A DNA stretch of 64,000 nucleotides from NCBI RefSeq assembly GCF_007997005.1, contig NZ_VOSL01000054.1, forward strand, positions 292,370 through 356,369. The letters run 5' to 3'. Origin of the DNA: Lujinxingia vulgaris. Its GTDB lineage: Bacteria > Myxococcota_A > Bradymonadia > Bradymonadales > Bradymonadaceae. Within the stretch, counting starts at the first letter, position 1. The number at the start of each line of letters is the position of its first letter. The position numbers and the translations under genes were made by a program. Positions 51,129 to 60,893 of the stretch are shown in pieces. The notes under the pieces are model-generated. The model did no database searches. It saw nothing but the letters and a program-made list of their open reading frames with translations, and had not been told where the DNA came from.

Positions 51129-51592
51129 CTCATCTCCTGGCTCTGCTCTTGGGCGTCCTGACAAAAAAGGTGGTCAGCACACACATCATCTTCGGTGCCT
51201 GCCTTGCCATCTCGCCCGGCACTAAAGATCTCAAACTCACGCTCACCCTTAATGCGGTAGATGTAGGGATTACCCCAGGGGTCGGGGAAAATGTTTTTGG
51301 TCAGCGGCGCCGCTCCTTGCGTCAGCTCGTCGAGCTCGTTGGGCAGGCGGTTCGGTGAGCTCGTCAGGTAGAAGGTGTTCACCAGCTGCCTGAGCTGCCT
51401 AATCTCGCGATACGCGTCGCGTTCAGGAGGTCTGGAGCATGTCGCGCCAAACACAAACACACCGGCGAAGCCCAGGAAGACAGCCGTGATGAAGCCGACC
51501 ACCATCATGGTCGGCACCGGCACCATCCCACGCGCCGACGTCACGCCAGCCAGCGCCCGAACCACCTCACCCTCTCGGTGTCTCGTGTTCAT
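51125..51592 (-). CDS. Divergent second GspG-like protein with non-canonical pilin motif
   Basis: 155 residues. The head is a close relative of the neighbouring GspG: LVNTFYLTSSPNRLPNELDELTQGAAPLTK, PDPWGNPYIY and the calcium-site-like GRDGKAGTEDDV (short pieces). The N-terminal helix differs: after RG the sequence is MVPVPTMMVVGF, so the +5 Glu (residue 27) is Pro. Three extra Cys appear (52, 138, 144), plus a ~20-residue C-terminal extension. Loss of E5 should impair normal pilus packing, so it may be a minor or regulatory pseudopilin or a degraded copy. AGGGAG precedes the ATG at 51592; the end overlaps gspH as ATGA. The frame is intact. Confidence 0.8.
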   Translation of the reverse strand: MNTRHREGEVVRALAGVTSARGMVPVPTMMVVGFITAVFLGFAGVFVFGATCSRPPERDAYREIRQLRQLVNTFYLTSSPNRLPNELDELTQGAAPLTKNIFPDPWGNPYIYRIKGEREFEIFSAGRDGKAGTEDDVCADHLFCQDAQEQSQEMR

Positions 51593-51651
51593 GATGATGC
51601 TCCCTGCGGTGACCTGATGCGTGAAACCTACGTGGCGAGCGACCTCAAAAC

Positions 51652-52068
51652 TTACTCCGCGCGCACGTCATCTTCGGTGCCTTCGCTGCCGTCGGGACCC
51701 ACGCTGAAGATCTCAAAGTCGCGGTTGCCGCTCTTCACGTACACGTAGGGGTTGCCCCACGGGTCGTTGGAGACCTCTTTGGTCAGCGGTGCCGCGCCCT
51801 GGGTCAGCTCGTTGAGCTCGTTGGGCAGACGGTTCGGCGAAGTCGTCAGGTAGAAGGTGTTGACCAGCTGGCTGAGCTGCTGGATCTCAATGGTCGCCTC
51901 GCGCTCGTTGGCACGGTCGATCGCGCCGAACACGAACACGCCGACCACACCCATGATCGAAGCCATGATCGTGATCACGATCATGATCTCCACCAGCGTC
52001 ATACCCCGGGCCGACTTGATGCTGGCCGCGGCTCGAACCATCTCTTCACGTCGCTTCATCATCTTCAT
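51652..52068 (-). CDS. gspG: Type II secretion major pseudopilin GspG
   Basis: 138 residues, normal for GspG. The prepilin peptidase site is ARG-MTLVEIMIVITIMAS with Glu at +5 (residue 27). LVNTFYL, RLPNELNELTQ, DPWGNPYVY and the C-terminal GPDGSEGTEDDV calcium-binding loop are all present. Processed subunits form the pseudopilus that pushes substrates through GspD. The ATG at 52068 has GAGGAG upstream; a longer frame to 52125 is unlikely. It is followed after 59 bp by a divergent copy of itself. Confidence 0.93.
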   Translation of the reverse strand: MKMMKRREEMVRAAASIKSARGMTLVEIMIVITIMASIMGVVGVFVFGAIDRANEREATIEIQQLSQLVNTFYLTTSPNRLPNELNELTQGAAPLTKEVSNDPWGNPYVYVKSGNRDFEIFSVGPDGSEGTEDDVRAE

Positions 52069-52176
52069 GGTCTTGCTCCTCGTCCTGTGAGAGCGCGTCC
52101 CTTGTGCGACGCGCGGGTTGTGCAACTTCGTTGCCTTGCTTGAACTCGTTGCGACCGGGCAGCTGCCCGGCCGGCT

Positions 52177-53403
52177 TCACATCACCGTCTGATTGAGCTT
52201 GAGAATCGGCATCATCACGGCAAACACGATCACCGCCACCGCCACACCCAGCCCCACGATCATGATCGGCTCCAGAATCTTGGTCATCGCCTGAATGCGA
52301 ATATCAGTCTGCTGGGTGTAGCTGATCGCCACATTCTCCAGCATCTCTTCGAGCTGACCGGAGGCCTCGCCGACCGCGATCATATGCGTGACCAGCGGCG
52401 GAAACTCCCCGGAGCGCTTCAAGGGCTGCGCGATGCTCTCACCCTCACGGATGTTCACCCGCGCATCTTCAATCACCTCGACCAGGCGGGTGTTCCCCAG
52501 AATGTTTTTGACGATGTCCATCGCCGTCAAAAGAGGCACCCCGCTGGCCAGCAGCGTGGCCAGCGTGCTGGCAAAACGCGAGATGGCGATCATCCGCACC
52601 AGCGGCCCGACCACGGGCGTCTTCAAGATAAAGCGATCCCACTGACGGGTGCCCTTCTCGGTGCGCTTCCACTGCACAAACCCCACCACCACCCCGATCA
52701 TGAGCGGAAAGACGATAAACCAGTACCCGCTCAAGATGTTGCTGATCCCGATGAGCACCGAAGTGATCCAGGGCAGCGCCGCGCCCTGGTCCTCGAAGAT
52801 CGCGGTGACCTTGGGGATCACGAAGGTAAAGATCAGCCCCAGCACCACGATCCCCACCACCATCATCAACACCGGGTAGATCATCGCCCCGATGACTTTG
52901 CCCCGAAGCTCGATCTGCGCGTCGAGGAAGTCCGTCAGCCGGCCGAGCACCATATCCAGGTTACCCGAGCTCTCCCCGGCCTTGACCATGTTGATGTAGA
53001 GGTTGCTGAAATGTTTGGGGTGATCGCTCAGCGCGTTGGCCAGGCTTGAGCCCTCGTTGACCTTGCGGCGCACATCGCTGAGCGTGCGCTTGAGCTCCTC
53101 CTTCTCGGCCTGGTCGGTCAGCGCGTTAAGCGCCTCCACCAGCGGAATGCCCGCGCGAATCAGGGTGGCCATCTGACGGGTGAGCACGGCGATGTCGCTG
53201 AGCGTCACCCGCTCCAGCATCTTGCGAAGATCCACATCGCCGCTGCCGCCGGCCGACCTGGAGCCTTTGCCCTCGAAGACCTCCGTCACAAAGATCCCCC
53301 GCGACACCAGCGCCTGTCGGAGCGCGTTCTGGCTCTCGGCGTCGAGGATCCCCTTGACCGTCTTCCCGGCCTTGTTCAGCCCTTTGTATTCGTAAACCGG
53401 CAT
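52177..53403 (-). CDS. gspF: Type II secretion inner-membrane platform protein GspF
   Basis: 408 residues, typical length. It begins MPVYEYKGLNKAGKTVKG and has two T2SF domains (LTRQMATLIRAGIPLVEAL and FASTLATLLASGVPLLTAM) and three membrane helices (VIGAMIYPVLMMVVGIVVLGLIFTF, WFIVFPLMIGVVVGFV and a C-terminal one). GspF is the platform rotated or moved by the GspE ATPase. It lies 109 bp after gspE and 108 bp before gspG. Confidence 0.94.
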   Translation of the reverse strand: MPVYEYKGLNKAGKTVKGILDAESQNALRQALVSRGIFVTEVFEGKGSRSAGGSGDVDLRKMLERVTLSDIAVLTRQMATLIRAGIPLVEALNALTDQAEKEELKRTLSDVRRKVNEGSSLANALSDHPKHFSNLYINMVKAGESSGNLDMVLGRLTDFLDAQIELRGKVIGAMIYPVLMMVVGIVVLGLIFTFVIPKVTAIFEDQGAALPWITSVLIGISNILSGYWFIVFPLMIGVVVGFVQWKRTEKGTRQWDRFILKTPVVGPLVRMIAISRFASTLATLLASGVPLLTAMDIVKNILGNTRLVEVIEDARVNIREGESIAQPLKRSGEFPPLVTHMIAVGEASGQLEEMLENVAISYTQQTDIRIQAMTKILEPIMIVGLGVAVAVIVFAVMMPILKLNQTVM

Positions 53404-53512
53404 GTTCGTATGCCTCTGAAACCGTCTAGTCGCTTAACTCGCGTCGTCTCACATCGTGGCCGCGGCCTTGTAGGTGCACACACCTCCCTGACCGCATTGC
53501 GGCTCATGGGGG

Positions 53513-55249
<1,737 letters not shown>

Positions 55250-55252
55250 GCC

Positions 55253-57898
55253 TTACTCCTGGCCCGCGGGCTGCTCAGCGGCGGGCGTCTCACCGCCCTC
55301 GACCGGTGCCTCACCGCCCTCGGCAGGCACCTCACTTCCTTCGGCCGGCGCGGCGCTCTCGGCCTCCGATCCGCCCAGAATGCGGAAGCGCGGCCCCTGG
55401 TCCTCAAACTGCTCCAGCACCTGCTGGCGGGCTTCCTCTTCGGTCACGGCGCTATCGAGTCGCCGACGCATCCGCTCCACAAGCCCGCTCTTTTTCTGGT
55501 AGTTGACCGTCGCCATGTACGCCATGTCGCGGTTGGCAAAGAGGCGCATCAGCTCGCGGCGCTCTTCCATCTTGCGCTCGTAGATCTTCTGCATGTCCTC
55601 TTCACCCTCGATGATGTAGGGCGTGAGCATCAGCACGAGATTCTGCTTCGAGGTCAGTACGCTGGTGTTGCGGAAGAGCAGCCCCACCACCGGGATATCG
55701 CCCAGGAAGGGGACCTTGTTGATCGTCTCGTTCTCGACGTCCCGCATCAGCCCGCCAATGACGATCGTGGTCTGGTCGCGCACCAGCACCGTGGTGCTGA
55801 TGTTTCGTCGGGTACGAATCGGCGTGGTCGACGGAAGACTGCCGGCCCCTTTGATGTCGCTGACCTCCTGATTGACCTCCAGGCGCACGTAGTCGCTTTC
55901 ATTGATCTGCGGCACGATGCGCAGCATGATCCCGATGTCTTCGTAATCGAGCTGAGGTCCCAGCAGTCCGCCGCCGAGCAGACCGCTCACACCACCCAGA
56001 CCGCCCAGACCGCCGAGCGCGCTGCTCACGTTGGTGTTACCAGCACCCGCCACGCCGCCAAGGCCAAGCAGGCTCCCCAGCCCGCCACCGGTTCCCAGCG
56101 AGCGCTGAATGGGAATGCGCTCACCCACTTCGATCTCAGCCTCTTCGTTGTCCATCGTCAGAATCGACGGGGTCGAGAGCACGTTGACCGACTGATCGGT
56201 CTGACTGGCCTGCAAAAGAAGCGCAAACGCCGGCAACGAAATCGAGGTACCCGGCACGGTCAGAAAGGGTCCCAGAAGACCCAGGCTCGCCCCCGGTCCC
56301 CCCTCCGTCAGTCCGGTCAGACCGCCGAAGTTGCTCTGCCCGAGCCCGAAACCCTGCGTGCTCTCAATCGCCCCGGAAGCCAGCGCATCGTCGGGGATCA
56401 AAAAGTCCAGATCCCGGGTGAGGCCGCTGGTCGCCCCCACCTCAAGCTGACGGTCAACATCGACGCCGATTTCCATGATCACCGCCTCGACGTAAACCTG
56501 GCGGCGCGGCGCATCGAGCTGCTCGATCACCCGCTCCAGCGCCACGTAGTCGCGCGGCGAAGCCACCACCACCAGCGCGTTGGTCGGCTGGTAGGCCGTG
56601 ATCTGAACCTCGCCCTGCAAGATTGAGCCAACCGTGGCGGCATCCGCCGCCGGCTGGCGCTGCGACTGGCCGCCCCGCTGGTTTTGCTGCGACTGCACGC
56701 CGCTGGCCAGCTGGCTCAACGTCTGCGCGAGCTCTTCGGCGCTGGCGTACTCCAGAAACTTCACGTGCACCTGACCGCCCACCGCGGTGGGCACATCCAG
56801 GATCTCGATCATCTCGCGGATACGCTGAAAGGAGCGCTCATTGGAGACGATGATCAGCTGATTGGTGCGCTCATCGGCGATGATCTCGGTGATCTGCACA
56901 TCGAGCGTGCCGCTCTCGGCGGCGGCGGACTCCTCGGTGTTCTGATTGGCCGCTGCGCGGCGAGCACGTGCCGCGGCGCGACGTTGGGCGGCCGTCTGCG
57001 GCTGCGCGCTTGCGCCGCCACCATCTTCGCTGTCGAAGATCTCTTTGAGCCGCTCCGAGACCTCCGTCGCGTCGGCATGCAGCACCCGGTACACATAGAG
57101 GTTGGAGGCGCCCTCGCCCTGGTCGAGGCGCTCCACCAGCGACTGAATCCGGCGCAGGTTGGAGGCGTTCTCGGTGATGATCAGGCTCGACCCGTAGGGC
57201 ACCACCGTCGCGCTCGAAGAGAGGAAGTTGGTGATCACCTCCTGAACCTCGCTGACCTCAGCTCGCTCCACCGGCACGATCGCGGTGACCATGCGCGCCT
57301 CATTGGGGATCACATCGCCCCCCTCGTAGGCGCGCTGTGGCTCGGAGATCGCCGCCCCGCTCTCCACGATCTTCAGGAAGTTGCCCATCGGCACCACCGT
57401 CAGACCGTTCATATTCAGCGCCGCCAGAAACGCGCGGTAGCCCTCGGCCAGCGTGATCTCCTCGGGCGCCATAATCGTGATCGTTTTGTTGGCCTGCAGG
57501 CTGTCGGCGATGATGAAGTTGATGTTCATCGCCCCCGAGAAGAACTTGACCACGTCTTCGAGGCTCGACTGACGAAAATCGATCGTGACCCGCGTGTTCC
57601 GCGGCGTGCGACGCGCCCGAAAGCCCGGATCGAAGTTCGGCGGCAGGTTGAACTGCTCCTGCCAGCTCGGCTCTTCGCGCTGCCCCTGAGACTGATCCTG
57701 CTGCCCCTGGGCGGGTCGGGCCTGGCCGGTCTGCTCACGCGAGCCGCGCTCCAGCACCGCCGGCTCATCGGAGCTGGCCGCCCCCTGGGCAAAAGCCTGC
57801 GGCGCCATCGCCAGCACCAGCGCTCCGGCGATCATCCCAACCATCGCGCGGCGTCGCCCGCCGCTTCTGCTCGTGTTTACTGCCTGGTTCACGGTCAT
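55253..57898 (-). CDS. gspD: Type II secretion outer-membrane secretin GspD
   Basis: 881 residues. A signal peptide (MVGMIAGALVLAMAPQAFA) and a Gln/Glu-rich segment precede the N0 domain (VTIDFRQSSLEDVVKFFSGAMNINFI in parts) and N1-N3 domains. The secretin core carries VPFLGDIPVVGLLFR and QNLVLMLTPYII, both diagnostic. A long Gly/Leu-rich loop (about 600-660: LGSLLGLGGVAG, LGGLGGLGGVSGLLGGG) lies in the gate region. The C-terminal ~35 residues are Glu/Pro/Gly repeats (PAEG/PVEGGE). It forms the outer-membrane channel. No pilotin is seen nearby. The ATG at 57898 gives the best signal peptide; 57934 is an alternative. Confidence 0.93.
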   Translation of the reverse strand: MTVNQAVNTSRSGGRRRAMVGMIAGALVLAMAPQAFAQGAASSDEPAVLERGSREQTGQARPAQGQQDQSQGQREEPSWQEQFNLPPNFDPGFRARRTPRNTRVTIDFRQSSLEDVVKFFSGAMNINFIIADSLQANKTITIMAPEEITLAEGYRAFLAALNMNGLTVVPMGNFLKIVESGAAISEPQRAYEGGDVIPNEARMVTAIVPVERAEVSEVQEVITNFLSSSATVVPYGSSLIITENASNLRRIQSLVERLDQGEGASNLYVYRVLHADATEVSERLKEIFDSEDGGGASAQPQTAAQRRAAARARRAAANQNTEESAAAESGTLDVQITEIIADERTNQLIIVSNERSFQRIREMIEILDVPTAVGGQVHVKFLEYASAEELAQTLSQLASGVQSQQNQRGGQSQRQPAADAATVGSILQGEVQITAYQPTNALVVVASPRDYVALERVIEQLDAPRRQVYVEAVIMEIGVDVDRQLEVGATSGLTRDLDFLIPDDALASGAIESTQGFGLGQSNFGGLTGLTEGGPGASLGLLGPFLTVPGTSISLPAFALLLQASQTDQSVNVLSTPSILTMDNEEAEIEVGERIPIQRSLGTGGGLGSLLGLGGVAGAGNTNVSSALGGLGGLGGVSGLLGGGLLGPQLDYEDIGIMLRIVPQINESDYVRLEVNQEVSDIKGAGSLPSTTPIRTRRNISTTVLVRDQTTIVIGGLMRDVENETINKVPFLGDIPVVGLLFRNTSVLTSKQNLVLMLTPYIIEGEEDMQKIYERKMEERRELMRLFANRDMAYMATVNYQKKSGLVERMRRRLDSAVTEEEARQQVLEQFEDQGPRFRILGGSEAESAAPAEGSEVPAEGGEAPVEGGETPAAEQPAGQE

Positions 57899-58011
57899 CT
57901 CTTGCTTGTGAAGGTTCAAAACGTTCAATCGCATGATTATCTCATTCAGCCCGCGCGCCTTACGGCGCGTTAACGAGCACTGATGTCAGCGCGTCAGAAG
58001 CCCTGTCGGCC

Positions 58012-59046
58012 TCATTCAATGGTGTATTCCATCTTCTCGGTACGCCCGCGTCGCTCGATCTCAATGACCACGTTGTTCTCGCTGCGCAACTTCTCGAGCA
58101 GCTCCAACGCCTGACGCTGGTTGGTGATCGCCGTGCCGTTGACCGACTGGATGATGTCGCCGCTGCGAATCCCCATCTGCGAGTAGAAGCTGCTCGGGGT
58201 GACCCCGACCATCCGCAATCCGCTGGGCTCCCCGTCACGGTAATTGGGCATCACGCGCGCCTGGCGGGTCAGCGCCGCCGGGTCCGAAAGCTGACGCTCC
58301 ACCATCGAGCGGTCGACCTTAAAGGAGTTGGGCCCCTGGCGCTCCACGCCGCTGGCCGCGTTGGTCGGCTCGGCCTTCAGCGCCGCGTTCTGACCGACGG
58401 TGGGGCTGCGCATCGCGGTGGGATTGCGCGAGGAGCTCACCGCGGCCCGCGACGCATCGGCGGCGGGGTCGCCGGTGGTCGCGCCTTCCATCCGAATAAA
58501 CTCGAGCTGTCCGTTGCGCTCCACGAAGACGCGATCGCGGCGAATCTCCACAACTTCTGCGCCCTCGGCGATCACGTCGCCGACGCCCACCATCATCGTG
58601 CTGTTCTGGCCCTCGGCTTTGATCAACGCCATCGACCAGCGCGGGTTGCTCGCCACCATCACCCCGCTCAGGGTCATGTTGAGCTCGCTGGCCACCGGCA
58701 CATCATCGCCCATCTCACCGCCCTCGGAGGCCGGCACGCACTGGCCCGCCTCACAGACCTCTCCCTCCGCACATCCATCCGGGCATACGTTAGGGTCGAC
58801 GACCTCCGGGCAGCCAAAAAGGCAGCGCTCGGTGATGTCCGCCTTCCAGCTCTGGCCGCGGTCGGGGCGCTCGCTCTGACGCTCGCTCTGCTGGCGCATC
58901 GCCTCGTAGTTCGGCGCCTCCGGCACCGTGAAGGGTGCCAGCTGGCTGGCCACAAAACCGTTGACCATCAGCGCCGACAACAGCGACCCCACCCCGAGCA
59001 ACCCCAGGTTGATGACGCTCTGATATTTTCGAAAAAACGCTTCCAT
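58012..59046 (-). CDS. gspC: Type II secretion protein GspC with Cys-rich insertion
   Basis: 344 residues: an N-terminal membrane helix (VINLGLLGVGSLLSALMVNGF), a six-Cys segment at residues 75-103 (C75, C79, C88, C92, C98, C103), the GspC homology region (LSGVMVASNPRWSMALIKAEG, about 125-185), a linker, and a C-terminal PDZ domain (SFYSQMGIRSGDIIQSVNGTAI, about 275-340). GspC links the inner-membrane platform to the secretin. The Cys segment (pattern CPDGCAEGEVCEAGQC) resembles small disulfide-rich modules and is not part of ordinary GspC. It is the first gene of the operon, below a sigma-54 promoter match. Confidence 0.9.
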   Translation of the reverse strand: MEAFFRKYQSVINLGLLGVGSLLSALMVNGFVASQLAPFTVPEAPNYEAMRQQSERQSERPDRGQSWKADITERCLFGCPEVVDPNVCPDGCAEGEVCEAGQCVPASEGGEMGDDVPVASELNMTLSGVMVASNPRWSMALIKAEGQNSTMMVGVGDVIAEGAEVVEIRRDRVFVERNGQLEFIRMEGATTGDPAADASRAAVSSSRNPTAMRSPTVGQNAALKAEPTNAASGVERQGPNSFKVDRSMVERQLSDPAALTRQARVMPNYRDGEPSGLRMVGVTPSSFYSQMGIRSGDIIQSVNGTAITNQRQALELLEKLRSENNVVIEIERRGRTEKMEYTIE

Positions 59047-59126
59047 AACTCTCGTCTCATCGCGGCAGGTGCGCGCAGCTCTAACGCGCCCTCAGGCATC
59101 GGTGCAAGGGCGCCACAGGAGGACTC

Positions 59127-59142
59127 TGCAAAAACTACGCCA
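59127..59142 (-). promoter_or_regulatory. Sigma-54 (-24/-12) promoter candidate of the T2SS operon
   Basis: Read on the minus strand it is TGGCGTAGTTTTTGCA: GG and GC have the strict 10-base spacing, and TTGCA matches the -12 element fully. The -24 element is TGGC-GT rather than TGGC-AC. It lies ~80 bases before the gspC ATG. Confidence 0.7.
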
Positions 59143-59274
59143 GAACGGGCACGGCGCGCTTCACACATCCTCCCCAACACCGGCTCACCCTTTATTTATG
59201 CGATCTTTTTAAACATTCTCATTCTCTATTTTTTTCAAGCCCGACGTCTCCACCGGGCCCCGCCGGGCGCCAGA

Positions 59275-59331
59275 ATTGACATTTTGTCAATCGCTTCCAG
59301 ATCCCGCCTGGCGCGCTGACATTTTGTCAAT
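59275..59331. promoter_or_regulatory. Two palindromic operator/enhancer sites
   Basis: Site 1 is ATTGACA-TTT-TGTCAAT at 59275-59291, a perfect 7-3-7 inverted repeat. Site 2 is TGACA-TTT-TGTCA at 59317-59329, extended to ...TGTCAAT on one side. Their centres are 40 bp apart (about four helical turns), ~165 and ~205 bp upstream of the predicted sigma-54 start point, suiting an upstream activating sequence. Confidence 0.75.
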
Positions 59332-59347
59332 CTCGCCCCTCTCGCGC

Positions 59348-60688
59348 TCATAATTTGCGATAAATCGTCCGCGTGGCGATGCCCAGAAGTTTTGCGGCGA
59401 GTTTCTTGTCGCCCTGGGTCATCTTCAGAGTCTCGTGCAGCACCCGTTTCTCGATCTCTTCGAGCGAGGTCCCCAGCGGGATGGTGATGTGCCGCGACTC
59501 GGCCTGGCGCTCCACAAGCTGTGTCGGAAGATCATCGACATCGATCTTCTCGTCGCGATCGAGCACGACGGCGCGCTCGACCACGTTCTCCAGCTCCCGC
59601 ACGTTGCCCGGCCAGTGGTAGGCCTCCATCGCCTGCAGTGCCTCGGCAGTAAACCCGGCGATCTGGCGACGGTTCTTCTCGTTGTAGCGCCTCAGAAAAT
59701 GCTCGCTGAGCAGCGGCACATCTTCAATGCGATGACGAAGCGGCGGGATTTTGATGTCGATGACATTAAGTCGGTAGTAGAGATCTTCACGGAAGGTGCC
59801 CTCGCGCAGCTCCGCCTCCAGATCTTTATGCGTCGCCGCCACCACTCGCACATCGACCCGGGTGGGCGTGTTGGAGCCCAGGCGCTCAAAGGCCCCCTCC
59901 TGGAGCACCCTCAGGAGCTTGACCTGCACCTGCGGTGAGAGTTCCCCGATCTCATCGAGAAAGAGCGTGCCGCCATCGGCCGCTTCAAATCGCCCGATCT
60001 TACGCTGCGTGGCACCGGTAAACGCGCCCTTCTCATAGCCGAAGAGCTCGCTCTCCAGGATCGACTCCGGCAACGCCGCGCAGTTGATGGCCACAAAGGG
60101 CTTGTCGGCGCGCTGGCTCAACCTCCCGATCATCCGCGCGAAGAGCTCCTTGCCGGTGCCGCTCTCCCCGGTGATGAGCACGGTCGCATCGCTGGGCGCG
60201 ACCTGGCGTACCCGGTCGACGGCCTCGCGCATCAGCGCGGCCTGCCCCACCACGCTGCGCTCCTCCTCCAGATCGGCCAGGCGCGCTTTGAGCTCGCGGT
60301 TCTCCTCCACCAGCGCCTGCCGCTCCAGGGCCTGTCGCACCGCCTTTAAGATCGTGGCGCGCTTGATAGGCTTGGGCACAAAATCATACGCCCCCTCCTT
60401 CATGCCCTGCACCGCGCGCTCCACCGTGCCAAAGGCCGTCATCAGGATGACCTCCGCCTGGGGCTGCAGCGCCTGCACCAGCTTGAGCAGATCCATCCCG
60501 TCGATGTCGGGCATCATCAGGTCGGTGAGCACAAGCTCAAAGCGCTGCTCGCGCAAGAGATCCAGCGCCTGTTGCCCCCCTGTGGCCGTGGCTACCTGGT
60601 AGCCCTCTTTTAAAAAAAGGCGCTCCAGAGTTTTTAGGTGGGCGACCTCATCGTCGACCAGCAAGAGGCGCGCTTGATGTGCGTCCAT
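59348..60688 (-). CDS. NtrC-family sigma-54-dependent response regulator
   Basis: 446 residues. The receiver domain (1-120) carries LLLVDDE, the phospho-Asp in [10 protein letters not shown] and the KP lysine (FVPKPIK). The AAA+ domain (about 145-380) has Walker A GESGTGKE, the sigma-54 contact loop GAFTGA and Walker [12 protein letters not shown]. The Fis-type HTH is at the C-terminus ([19 protein letters not shown]). It activates sigma-54 promoters from upstream sites. The ATG at 60688 follows GGGAGA; a start at 60715 adds nine residues. It lies directly upstream of the gspC regulatory region, so the secretion operon is its likely target. No partner kinase is adjacent. Confidence 0.95.
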   Translation of the reverse strand: MDAHQARLLLVDDEVAHLKTLERLFLKEGYQVATATGGQQALDLLREQRFELVLTDLMMPDIDGMDLLKLVQALQPQAEVILMTAFGTVERAVQGMKEGAYDFVPKPIKRATILKAVRQALERQALVEENRELKARLADLEEERSVVGQAALMREAVDRVRQVAPSDATVLITGESGTGKELFARMIGRLSQRADKPFVAINCAALPESILESELFGYEKGAFTGATQRKIGRFEAADGGTLFLDEIGELSPQVQVKLLRVLQEGAFERLGSNTPTRVDVRVVAATHKDLEAELREGTFREDLYYRLNVIDIKIPPLRHRIEDVPLLSEHFLRRYNEKNRRQIAGFTAEALQAMEAYHWPGNVRELENVVERAVVLDRDEKIDVDDLPTQLVERQAESRHITIPLGTSLEEIEKRVLHETLKMTQGDKKLAAKLLGIATRTIYRKL

Positions 60689-60832
60689 CGTCTCTCCCGA
60701 AGGGGCAGTGTTCATCGATTCGTGCTCGCGCGCACTCAACCGGCAGCCGCCCCTGCTCCATTCCCACCGCCCCGCCCGGCGGGCCGGCCACAGATCCGAG
60801 CTCAAAGCGGCGCCTTCTAACGTGAACGCGCG

Positions 60833-60861
60833 TTGAAAGGGAAGGCAAACTTCGATAGAAA
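60833..60861 (+). promoter_or_regulatory. Putative promoter of the FHA-GAF-cyclase gene
   Basis: TTGAAA at 60833-60838 and TAGAAA at 60856-60861 with a 17-bp spacer; the start codon is ~33 bp downstream of the -10. Confidence 0.4.
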
Positions 60862-60893
60862 TTCGGGCGCGTTATCTCTCACCAGGCTCGGTT

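Larger units (their letters stand above)
59047..59347. other. Regulatory region between the NtrC-type activator and gspC
   Basis: 301 bp. From the activator side it holds two TTGACATTTTGTCAA-type palindromes (59275-59331), an AT-rich stretch (59191-59240) unlike the GC-rich surroundings, and a -24/-12 promoter match (59127-59142) for gspC. This order (enhancer sites, bendable AT-rich DNA, sigma-54 promoter) is typical of NtrC-family regulation. Confidence 0.7.
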
